Shown: piece by piece, positions 7,670-15,032 of the stretch | How positions within the stretch are numbered: the first letter of the stretch is position 1 | Layout: the number at the start of each line of letters is the position of its first letter | NCBI GenBank assembly: GCA_043101615.1 | Contig: JBICID010000049.1 | Span: 1 to 46,282, forward strand | DNA length: 46,282 nt | From: JBLHKT01 sp043101615 | GTDB lineage: Bacteria; Planctomycetota; Phycisphaerae; Phycisphaerales; UBA1924 | Direction of reading: 5' to 3' | Translations under genes and position numbers: made by a program | The notes under the pieces: model-generated | What the model saw: only the letters and a program-made list of their open reading frames with translations | Databases searched by the model: none | Told to the model about the DNA's origin: nothing

Positions 7670-8475
7670 GCCACACGCTCCTCTCGCCGTCCGGGCTCCG
7701 TCCACGCCGATTCCTCGATCACCCGCGCCGGCATCGCGCCACGCACAAGACCCGACCGCGCGATCGCCTCGGCCAGCGCAAAGTCACGCTCCTCGTCCAG
7801 GTCCACCGCCTCGATCGGGTCCAGCTCCACCATCACCGGGCGTTCCCCGATGCGGGCCCCCGCGGCCCGGAACGAGCCCGGGCTGAACACGTACAGGCAC
7901 GAGTTCTCCTCGTACATCGGACGCAGGTCCTGCGTCCGCCGCAGCTCCGCGGGGTCGTGGTTCAGCGGGTCCCCCTCCGGCGTGTAGAACCGCGCCTGGT
8001 GACGCGTCACCGTGAACAGGCTGTCGTTCGTCGAGGCCCGCTCCCGGTACGCCCGCACGCACGATGCGATCGTCTCGGGGCGCAGCATCGGGTTGGTCGC
8101 GTGCGTCTGAACGACCACCTCAGCGTCGGTGTGCCCCAGGTCGTGCCGGATCACGTCGTTCATCGAAACATGCCCGCCCGCGAGATGCGCGGGCCGATCG
8201 ATCACCCGCACCGATGCCCCCTCCCGCCCCGCGTACATCTCCCCGATCTCCCGGATCGGGGCGCTGTCCGTGTCGATCAGCACCTCGTCGATCACGCCCG
8301 ACTCCAGCAGGGCGTCGATCACCCAGCAGCAGGCCCGCTTGCCCGCCAGCACGCGGTGGTTCTTGCCCGGCACCCGCTCGCTCCCGTGCCGCATCGGCAC
8401 CAGCGCCACCACGCGCCCTCGCTCACCGCCCAGAGCGACCCGCGTGCTCTCACCTGGGGGGGGAGGGGGGGTCAT
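7666..8475 (-). CDS. Acylneuraminate-type cytidylyltransferase (CMP-sugar synthetase)
   Basis: This 269-aa nucleotidyltransferase is of the NeuA/PseF/PtmB kind. The CTP-binding signature 'ALVPMRHGSERVPGKN' (residues 25-39) matches the family's IPARGGSKGIPGKN. It is followed by 'EVLIDTDS', 'VVVQTHATNPMLRPE' and a C-terminal 'PIEAVDLDEERDFALAEA', the usual metal-site D-x-D region. The family activates a nonulosonic or related acid sugar to CMP-sugar. The ATG at 8475 overlaps the upstream stop (ATGA), but codons 2-7 run through a C7-T-C8 tract encoding five prolines. In-frame GTG codons at 8412 and 8409 lie right before the conserved core and could be the true start. No NeuB-type condensing enzyme is in the window. 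Confidence 0.8.
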   Translation of the reverse strand: MTPPPPPGESTRVALGGERGRVVALVPMRHGSERVPGKNHRVLAGKRACCWVIDALLESGVIDEVLIDTDSAPIREIGEMYAGREGASVRVIDRPAHLAGGHVSMNDVIRHDLGHTDAEVVVQTHATNPMLRPETIASCVRAYRERASTNDSLFTVTRHQARFYTPEGDPLNHDPAELRRTQDLRPMYEENSCLYVFSPGSFRAAGARIGERPVMVELDPIEAVDLDEERDFALAEAIARSGLVRGAMPARVIEESAWTEPGRREERVA

Positions 8476-10817
8476 GCGGAGGCCCTTGTGCCGGCTGGCT
8501 CAGCGGTACGCTCGGCCAGCGCCGGGATGTGCGACGGCGTCAGGTTCACCACCCGCTTGCCCATCGCCTCCGCCGTCTCGATCCATCGCGCCAGCGTCCC
8601 GCAGTGCTCGAGGTAGTACCGGTTGTAATCGATCGCGAAGAACGACGGGTGCGCCGCGCGCACGTCCGCCATCTCGTCGTTGAACTGCGTCTTCGGGTCG
8701 TGCGTCCAGAAGTAATCGTCCTCGTCCAGCGGGCGACCGTCGCACCCCGCGACGCACACCTCGTCGCAGAACGTCAGCGCCAGCGGCAGCAGGAACAGCG
8801 TCAGGATGTTCTTCGTCCCAGCCACCTCGAACCGGTCCCGCAGGTCCAGGTTCGGCTCGTCGTCGCTCGACGTCGGCACGCCCACGGTCCTCGCGTGCAG
8901 GTCCTCGGGCAGCACGCTCAGGTACTGCCGGTAGTCCCGCCACGGGCACACGAACCAGCTCCCGTGCCGGCGCATCGCCCCCACCAGCTCCCTCCGGAAC
9001 TTCGCGCCGTACGTCGTCGGGCCCGCGTGGAAGATCGGGTCACCAGCGACGATCACCGGCGGGTCCAGGCGCGCCATCAGCTCGGCGTTCCCCACCATGC
9101 TGTTGCACGCGATCGTCAGACCGTCAGAAAAATCATGCCCGTCGATCGTCGCCAGCCCCGGGCCGGTGCCGAACACGTACCCACGACCCGTCCGCAGCTC
9201 GCCCGCCATCTGCGCGAACTTCTGCTGCGAGTCGGCCAGGGCCCGCGACTGATCCGGGCTCAGACGCTCGCTGAGCGTCAGCCACTTCACCGAGGCGTCC
9301 GGCCAGTCCCGGTCGTCGCACAGGAACAGCTGCTGGCGGGGCGGACGCACCGCTCGTCGCAGCCCCATCACAACGCTCGTCCCGGTCTCGTCGGTGGACC
9401 GCCACACGACCGTGGCATCGTGCCGGGTCGCCTGCTGCAGCAGGTCGGTTTCGGACGCCCGAACGAACTCCAGCTTGCCACGCAGGGCATCGAGCAGCGG
9501 CTCCAACTCGGCATCGAAATGGCCGGGACGAGCCCCGATCTCCACCGAATCCAGCCCGTGCACCACGGTCACCCGTTCCAGCGATCCCAGCAGCGGAGAT
9601 GCGTACCACGCCAGCCGATACAGCGCGTCCGTCAGCGACGCCCGGTCCACGAACACCGGCGCCAGCAGCAGGCCCAGCCGGCGCTCCGACGTCACCGCTT
9701 GCTCGCCGTACAGACGGTGCACCGCCAGCCCGGCCTCACGCAGCGGGGCCGACGCCTCCCACAGCTTGTCCTCGAACGTATCGCTCGACAAGATCGCGGC
9801 CCTGGCCCCCAACTCGATCGCACGCGCCTTGCTCACGATCTCCAGCCCCCACAGCCGCTGCCCCTGCCGACCGGGGTTGTCGTCCACGATGCCCACGATC
9901 TCCACCGGCGGATTCGCCAGCGCCGCCCCCACCCGCGTGGTGTGCTCGCCCGCGCCGTAGATCACGACCCTCGACTCCCCACGCCGGGCGCACAACTCCA
10001 GCGCCTCCGCCATCAGGCGCTGGTCCAGGTGCGGCACGTCGATCCGCCCGAACTTCATCGCCCAGTGCCGACGTGCGGTGTCCTTGTATTCACGATCGAA
10101 CAGCGCGCGGTCGAACACCGGGGCCGGGCTGCCGTTCGCTCCGGGGACGGGCTCGTGCCCCGGAAACCCCGTCGCGGCCCGGGCGATGAAGGTCAGCGTG
10201 TCGTGCTGGTCGTTCCGGGTCGCGGAGTTGGTCCAGTAGTCCGGGGCCGCCTCGCCGCGACGCGAGAAATGGTCGTGGTACTGCGTCAGGTCCTCCCGCA
10301 CCCACAAACGCCCCAGGCATCGAGCCACCCAGTACAGCTCCATGTCCGCCCAGTTGTGCGTGTACGCCTCGCACAACGGGCCGCGCCCCGCGTACATCCG
10401 GTCGCACCAGGCCCGCCCCAGCCACGGGCTCCCGCAATAGGTCGAGGTGCCCTTGTACACGTCCCCGTGCGGCTGCATCACGCCAAACGTCCCGCCGAAC
10501 CGCTCCAGGAACTGCCGCCCCAGCTCGCCGGCCGTGTGGTCCGGGTCCGGCAGCATGTCGTCGCCACCGGTCACGATGATGTCGGCGCTCTTCGGGACCG
10601 CGCGCTCCAGCAGCACGTTCACGCTCCCGGGCCAGCCCGGGTAGGTGTCCACCACCACGATCTCGTCCGCCGGCACCTCCCGGCGTGCCCCGTCCTGCAG
10701 CACCGCGACCCGGTACCCCATCTCACGCCACTTCGGGAGGTTGCGACGGCAGTTCTCCGCGTTCGCGGACGGGATCGCGAGCCACACCTCCGGCTCGGGA
10801 CTCGACGGGCTGGGCAT
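8472..10817 (-). CDS. Three-module glycosyltransferase with C-terminal DUF115/GT42-like domain
   Basis: This 781-aa protein has three visible parts. Residues 10-255 form a GT-A-like module with 'GYRVAVLQD', 'TGGDDMLPDPDHTAGEL' (candidate DxD), 'STYCGSPWLGRAW' and 'YTHNWADMELYWVAR'. Residues 282-372 are a Rossmann-like module starting 'RVVIYGAGEHTTRV'. Residues 545-765 resemble the DUF115/MAF or GT42 sialyltransferase superfamily: 'YVFGTGPGLATIDGHDF', 'TIACNSMV', 'PPVIVAGDP', then 'EVCVAGCDGRPLDEDDYFW'. The N-terminal and central modules are paralogous to the protein at 12262-13377. The neighbouring CMP-sugar synthetase suggests transfer of an acidic sugar (inference). The ATG has an AGGAGG site, and the 3' end overlaps the synthetase by four bases. 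Confidence 0.75.
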   Translation of the reverse strand: MPSPSSPEPEVWLAIPSANAENCRRNLPKWREMGYRVAVLQDGARREVPADEIVVVDTYPGWPGSVNVLLERAVPKSADIIVTGGDDMLPDPDHTAGELGRQFLERFGGTFGVMQPHGDVYKGTSTYCGSPWLGRAWCDRMYAGRGPLCEAYTHNWADMELYWVARCLGRLWVREDLTQYHDHFSRRGEAAPDYWTNSATRNDQHDTLTFIARAATGFPGHEPVPGANGSPAPVFDRALFDREYKDTARRHWAMKFGRIDVPHLDQRLMAEALELCARRGESRVVIYGAGEHTTRVGAALANPPVEIVGIVDDNPGRQGQRLWGLEIVSKARAIELGARAAILSSDTFEDKLWEASAPLREAGLAVHRLYGEQAVTSERRLGLLLAPVFVDRASLTDALYRLAWYASPLLGSLERVTVVHGLDSVEIGARPGHFDAELEPLLDALRGKLEFVRASETDLLQQATRHDATVVWRSTDETGTSVVMGLRRAVRPPRQQLFLCDDRDWPDASVKWLTLSERLSPDQSRALADSQQKFAQMAGELRTGRGYVFGTGPGLATIDGHDFSDGLTIACNSMVGNAELMARLDPPVIVAGDPIFHAGPTTYGAKFRRELVGAMRRHGSWFVCPWRDYRQYLSVLPEDLHARTVGVPTSSDDEPNLDLRDRFEVAGTKNILTLFLLPLALTFCDEVCVAGCDGRPLDEDDYFWTHDPKTQFNDEMADVRAAHPSFFAIDYNRYYLEHCGTLARWIETAEAMGKRVVNLTPSHIPALAERTAEPAGTRASA

Positions 10818-10835
10818 GGTCGCCTCCTGCGCGCA

Positions 10836-10854
10836 CGGGCCGCTCCGTGGCCCG
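10836..10854 (-). other. GC hairpin upstream of the 781-aa glycosyltransferase gene
   Basis: A perfect 6-base inverted repeat, CGGGCC with GGCCCG and a 7-base loop, lies 18-37 bases upstream of the 10817 start, inside the only sizeable gap (101 bases) of the glycan operon. There is no U-tract. It could modulate read-through or translation of the downstream half; this is seen as structure only. Confidence 0.35.
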
Positions 10855-10918
10855 CTGGGACCCCCTCAGCATCGGCCCTCCCCCCCATTCGCGTACAGAA
10901 ATGCCCGTTTCCCGCCCC

Positions 10919-12265
10919 TCAGCCCCGGACCGGCTCGAGACGCACGCCCGTCCCGCTCAGAATTGAGTCGCGAACCTCCGACGCACGCAGAGCACCCGGG
11001 AACCGTGCCCGCAGGCGTGTGTCCTCGTACGGGGTGATCACCACACGCCAGCCCTCCGGGACCGGGTCCCCCATCGGGGCCGACTCGGCCCAGCCGGGCG
11101 TGGCCAGGTCGTCCCGGGCCTGTGTCGGCACACCCCTGCGGGCACACTCCTCCAGCACCGCCCGCCCGTTCCGACCGCACCCCACCACCACCAGACCCGG
11201 AGCGCCCTCGCACCGGTCGAGCAGCGCGCACGCGACCCGGTGAGGGGTCACGCACACCCGCTCGAAGGCCCGCCAGGCCTCCGATCGCCGCGAGTCAGAC
11301 AGGCCGAGTGCCTCCCAGAGCCCGTCGAGCCCACGCCACCAGTCGCTGGAAGGATCCGCACGTTCGGGGCACCGGGCACACCCGTACAGCACGCCGTACC
11401 AGCCCGCGTCAGCCAGTCGCTCGATCCCCCATGCGCGCGCACCGATCGCGTGAGCGAGGGCGCGGGCGGGTCGCTCGCCGTCTCTGGAGATCGCGCTCGC
11501 GCGACTGGCGCACGCCAGCGCGTTCGAGGCCACCAGATCGTCCAGCCGATCGGGCCCGAACCCTGGCTCGCCGTCGTGCCGGGCGAACAGCGACCGCAGC
11601 ACGCGCTCGCCGGAGGTCATCATGTCGAGGGCACGCTTGCTGAGGCTGTCCGCACGGATCACGTAGTCCGTCACGACCCGGTCCACGCGCGTCCAGCACA
11701 CCCCACGCTCCGCCAGACGCAGCCAGCAGTCCCGGTCCTCCCACAGCGACAGGGACTCGTCCCAGCGGACGTCCCCCACCAGATCCCGGCGCACCACGTG
11801 CGACCCGCACCGCGTGGACCAGCCCTCGAGCAGCTCGCGCAGGGCGAGTCGCTCTGGCAGGATCCGGTACGGGTGCAGCACCCTTCCGGCCTCGCTCACC
11901 ACGTCGTGGTGGCCCACCGCCGCCCCGGTCCCGCCCGACTCGGCGCCCTCGACCAGCGCCGCAAGGCCCTCGGGGCGCATCAGGTCGTCGGGGTCCAGCC
12001 AGGCGAGATACACCCCGCAAGCCTCATCGGTCGCGACGTTGCGTGCGACGGACACCCCCCGGTTGGGCTGACTTACCAGCCGGATGCGCGGATCGGACGC
12101 CCTCATCGCCCGGGCGATCGCCGCGCCGTCGTCGGTCGATCCGTCGTCCACGACGACCGCCTCCCAGTCCTGCAGTCTCTGGGCCCGCAGCGAGTTGAGT
12201 GATCGCTCCACGGTCGTCGCGGCGTTGTACATCGGGATGACCACGCTGACCAGGGGCGGGCTCAC
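10919..12265 (-). CDS. GT2 glycosyltransferase with C-terminal Rossmann-like module
   Basis: This 448-aa protein starts as a standard family 2 glycosyltransferase: 'PLVSVVIPMYNAATTVERSL', 'VVVDDGSTDDG' and 'AWLDPDDL' (the DxD-type metal site near residue 91), followed by 'DESLSLWEDRDCWLRL', the catalytic E-D region. After a helical middle, the last 92 residues form a small nucleotide-binding-like module ('GLVVVGCGRNGRAVLEECARRG') analogous to the ones in both flanking genes. The family transfers a nucleotide-activated sugar in the cytosol. The GTG start at 12265 overlaps the upstream stop (GTGA) and places the SVVIPMYN strand at residue 7, as usual. A longer reading would run into the neighbour's frame and lacks homology. 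Confidence 0.85.
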   Translation of the reverse strand: MSPPLVSVVIPMYNAATTVERSLNSLRAQRLQDWEAVVVDDGSTDDGAAIARAMRASDPRIRLVSQPNRGVSVARNVATDEACGVYLAWLDPDDLMRPEGLAALVEGAESGGTGAAVGHHDVVSEAGRVLHPYRILPERLALRELLEGWSTRCGSHVVRRDLVGDVRWDESLSLWEDRDCWLRLAERGVCWTRVDRVVTDYVIRADSLSKRALDMMTSGERVLRSLFARHDGEPGFGPDRLDDLVASNALACASRASAISRDGERPARALAHAIGARAWGIERLADAGWYGVLYGCARCPERADPSSDWWRGLDGLWEALGLSDSRRSEAWRAFERVCVTPHRVACALLDRCEGAPGLVVVGCGRNGRAVLEECARRGVPTQARDDLATPGWAESAPMGDPVPEGWRVVITPYEDTRLRARFPGALRASEVRDSILSGTGVRLEPVRG

Positions 12266-13377
12266 GCGACCAGACTCCGGTCGGGGGTCACGATCCGGGG
12301 GGATCGGGCTCCGTAGAGCCGGATCACGGGCACGCCCGGGGGCGTGCCCCGGGCCACAAGGTCGTCCTCGATCGAGTTGGCGCTCAGGATGACCGCGTCG
12401 ACCGACCCGGGCACGACATCCTCCGGTCGGAGCACCGGCACGCCGTCCCGATGAGCGCCGGGCTCGGCCCGGTCGTCCAGCACGGCGACCGGCCTGTTCT
12501 CGAGCGCGTCCCACACGGCGTCGGTGTGCGCGCCGTTGCCGTACAGGGCCCAGCGGGTCCAGCCGTTGTCGCGACAGTGCGCAACCGCTTCTCGCACACG
12601 TCGTTGCGCATCGAACGCGGCCCGGCCCGTCAGCCGGTGCAGGTGAATCTCGGCGATGGAGGTGTAGTGCTCGAGGAAGGCGTTGTGGTCGTATCGAGTT
12701 TGGTCATCATCCCCAGACGGCTCGCACCCCGGGAAGCCCGCCCAGGCCCGCTCGCTGAAGGTCAGGGCGTCGGGCAGGTCGCTCCGACCGGCCGAGTCGG
12801 TCCAGTACGCGGGTGCCCGACCGCCCCGGCCCCTTGAGAAGTGCTCGTGTCGCTGCGTGACGTCGGGCCTGACCCAGAGTCGCCCGAGCCCGCGTGCGAC
12901 CCAGCAGAGCTCCATGTCCGCCCAGTTGTGGGTGTACCAGCGCGGGATCGGTGCGTGCCCTCCGAAGGCCCGCTCGATCCAGCCCCGCCCGAACCAGGGG
13001 CTGCCGCAGTAGGTGTGGCTGTGCAGGAATCGGTCGCCCGCGGGCTGCATGACGCCGAACCCGTCGGGAAAGCGGTCCAGGTACTCTCGAGCGAGTTCGC
13101 CGGCGGTGTGGCCCGGGTCGGGGAGCATGTCGTCCCCGGCCGCGACGACCACGCGACAGGACGACGGCACGACCTCGCGACACAGGGTGTTGATGGCCCA
13201 GGGCCAGCCCCGGTACTCGTCCACCTCCAGCACGGCGTCGGCGACGGTCGGGAAGCGCCGCCGGTCCTGGAGCACCGCGATGCGATAACCCCGTTCCCGC
13301 CAGCGGGGCAGGGACTGGGCGCAGCACTCGGGATTGGCGCTCGGGAGGACCAGCCAGACATCGTCCGCGGGTGGCAT
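12262..13377 (-). CDS. GT-A-like glycan protein paralogous to the 781-aa transferase
   Basis: This 371-aa protein is the first gene of the glycan operon. It matches the first ~375 residues of the 781-aa protein at 8472-10817 in colinear order: 'PSANPECC', 'YRIAVLQD', 'AAGDDMLPDPGHTAGEL', 'FGVMQPAGD', 'TYCGSPWFGRGW', 'YTHNWADMELCWVARGLGR', 'HEHFSR', then the Rossmann-like 'WALYGNGAHTDAV' and 'ILSANSIEDDLVARG'. It ends there and lacks the C-terminal DUF115/GT42-like domain. The conserved GDDMLPD is the likely metal/nucleotide-sugar site (inference). Its function is unknown beyond glycosyltransferase-like. The start is the first ATG ahead of the conserved region, with a 117-base divergent gap to argR. 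Confidence 0.7.
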   Translation of the reverse strand: MPPADDVWLVLPSANPECCAQSLPRWRERGYRIAVLQDRRRFPTVADAVLEVDEYRGWPWAINTLCREVVPSSCRVVVAAGDDMLPDPGHTAGELAREYLDRFPDGFGVMQPAGDRFLHSHTYCGSPWFGRGWIERAFGGHAPIPRWYTHNWADMELCWVARGLGRLWVRPDVTQRHEHFSRGRGGRAPAYWTDSAGRSDLPDALTFSERAWAGFPGCEPSGDDDQTRYDHNAFLEHYTSIAEIHLHRLTGRAAFDAQRRVREAVAHCRDNGWTRWALYGNGAHTDAVWDALENRPVAVLDDRAEPGAHRDGVPVLRPEDVVPGSVDAVILSANSIEDDLVARGTPPGVPVIRLYGARSPRIVTPDRSLVA

Positions 13378-13435
13378 GCCCGGTCATCGTCCATCCGGCA
13401 GGCGGGAGACCAGCGTTGGAGGGGTTGGGTGGGGG

Positions 13436-13490
13436 TTGAGAATTTTATGCACATCGACTGGAATAATATGCGTTGACTGCATATTCTTTC
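13436..13490 (+). promoter_or_regulatory. ArgR operator/promoter region
   Basis: The divergent gap in front of argR is locally A/T-rich in an otherwise GC-rich window. It holds a perfect inverted repeat AATATGC-N7-GCATATT at 13465-13485, plus a further TATGCA half-site at 13446-13451 that mirrors the TGCATA at 13478-13483. Such A/T-rich palindromes are characteristic of ARG boxes in other bacteria, so autoregulation and arginine repression of the cluster is the natural reading (inference). A TAATAT at 13464-13469 could be a -10 element; no convincing -35 was found at the right spacing. Confidence 0.55.
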
Positions 13491-13494
13491 CCCC

Positions 13495-13968
13495 ATGCCC
13501 AAGGCCAGACGCCACCAACTCCTCACCGAGGTCCTGAAGAACGGACCGGTCGCCAGCCAGGACGAGCTGGCGGAGGCGCTGGCGCAGGCGGGTGAGCCCG
13601 CGACCCAGACGACGATCTCGCGCGACCTGAAGGAGCTGGGGGCGCTCAAGGGTCCGGAGGGGTACACCCTGCCGGTGACGCCGACGCTCTCGGTCTCGTT
13701 TCAGGAGGCCCCGGTCCGCGAGGCCTCCGTGGGGGGCGTGCTGGCGAACCACATCCTGCGGGTGTCGCAGGCGGCTTCGATGGTGGTGCTGCACACCGCG
13801 CCCGGGCACGCGCCGTTCGTCGCGGCCCAGCTCGACGCGGCCCCGCCCGCCCAGGCCGTGGGGACCATCGCGGGCGACGACACGATCTTCATCGCGACCG
13901 AGAGCGAGCAGGCGGCGGCCGACCTGACCGCCCGGATGCTCGAGCTTGCGCGTCTGGGGGCGGCCTGA
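13495..13968 (+). CDS. argR: Arginine repressor ArgR
   Basis: This 157-aa protein has the two ArgR parts. The N-terminal winged-helix is seen in 'RRHQLLTEVLKNGPVASQ' and 'TQTTISRDLKELGALK', the DNA-reading helix with the conserved S-R-D-L. The C-terminal oligomerisation/arginine-binding domain includes 'TAPGHAPFVAAQLD' and 'VGTIAGDDTIFIAT', the GT(I/L)AGDDT signature whose aspartates bind arginine. Length is normal for the family. It is expected to repress arginine biosynthesis when arginine is plentiful, consistent with its place as first gene of the arg cluster. The stop overlaps argC (TGATG). No Shine-Dalgarno is visible before the ATG; the transcript may be short-leadered or leaderless. 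Confidence 0.93.
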   Translation: MPKARRHQLLTEVLKNGPVASQDELAEALAQAGEPATQTTISRDLKELGALKGPEGYTLPVTPTLSVSFQEAPVREASVGGVLANHILRVSQAASMVVLHTAPGHAPFVAAQLDAAPPAQAVGTIAGDDTIFIATESEQAAADLTARMLELARLGAA

Positions 13969-15032
13969 TGGGCGCGCACGAATCTCAGCACGGTCGTGTG
14001 GTCTCGGTGGGCGTGGTCGGAGCGCCGGGCTATTCGGGTGTCGAGCTGCTGCGCTGGCTGGCGCGCCACCCCGGCGTGCGTGTGGACGCGGCCTTCGCGT
14101 CCAGCCGCGCGGGGGAGTCGCTGGCGTCCCAGGCGCCGTCGCTGCGGGGCGTGTACGCCCTGACGCTGCTGGACTCGGAGCCGGAGACGATCCTGAGCGC
14201 CGGGCTGGAGGCGGTGTTCCTGTGCACGCCGCACGAGGTCTCGGCGGCCCTCGCGCCGTCGCTGCTGGAGGCCGGGGTGGTGGTGCTGGACCTGTCCGCG
14301 GCGTTCCGGCTGCGGGAGGCTGGGGCGTACCCGGTGCACTACGGGTTCACGCATCCGTCGTCCGGGCTGCTGGGGGAGGCGGTGTACGCCCTGCCGGAGC
14401 TCTACGCGAGCGAGATCGCGTCGGCCGATCTGCTGGCGTGCCCGGGGTGCTACCCCACGTCGGCGATCCTGCCCGTGGCGCCGCTGCTGTCGGGCGGGCT
14501 GCTCGACGTCGCGTCGCCCATCATCATCGATTCGACGAGCGGGGTGAGCGGGGCGGGGCGGAAGGCGACGGAGCGGACGAGCTTCTGCGAGGTGTCGCAG
14601 CGTCCCTACGGGGTGTTCTCGCACCGGCACACGCCCGAGATCGCCCAGGGCCTGCCCGGGGCGAAGGCCGTGTTCACGCCGCATCTGGGCCCGTTCGAAC
14701 GAGGCATCGCGACGACGATCCATGCTCGCCTCGCGGGCGGGCGGTCGATCGCGGACGTGTACGGGGCGTGGTCCGAGGCGTACGCCGACGCCCCGTTCGT
14801 GCGGGTGCGCGAGACTGGGGACTACCCCGGCGTGGGTGACGTGGTGCACACCAACTTCATCGACGTGTGCGCCGCGTCGGACTCGGACGGGCACCTGATC
14901 GTGTGCAGCGCGATCGACAACCTGGTGAAGGGCGCGTCGGGCCAGGCGGTGCAGGCGTTCAACCTGCGGTTCGGGTTCCCGGAGACCGCGGGGCTGCTCC
15001 CCGGCGGGGCTGGGCTGGGGGTGCTGGCGTGA
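13968..15032 (+). CDS. argC: N-acetyl-gamma-glutamyl-phosphate reductase
   Basis: This 354-aa enzyme catalyses the NADPH-dependent reduction of N-acetylglutamyl phosphate to the semialdehyde, third step of arginine synthesis. Visible features are the N-terminal dinucleotide loop 'GVVGAPGYSGVELLRWL', the catalytic cysteine in 'ACPGCYPTSAIL', 'STSGVSGAGRKA', the catalytic His region 'HRHTPEIAQGL', and the C-terminal 'DNLVKGASGQAVQAFN', all hallmarks of ArgC. The ATG overlaps the argR stop by one base (TGATG), showing translational coupling. The 3' end overlaps argB by four bases (GTGA). Length is normal. Confidence 0.95.
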   Translation: MGAHESQHGRVVSVGVVGAPGYSGVELLRWLARHPGVRVDAAFASSRAGESLASQAPSLRGVYALTLLDSEPETILSAGLEAVFLCTPHEVSAALAPSLLEAGVVVLDLSAAFRLREAGAYPVHYGFTHPSSGLLGEAVYALPELYASEIASADLLACPGCYPTSAILPVAPLLSGGLLDVASPIIIDSTSGVSGAGRKATERTSFCEVSQRPYGVFSHRHTPEIAQGLPGAKAVFTPHLGPFERGIATTIHARLAGGRSIADVYGAWSEAYADAPFVRVRETGDYPGVGDVVHTNFIDVCAASDSDGHLIVCSAIDNLVKGASGQAVQAFNLRFGFPETAGLLPGGAGLGVLA

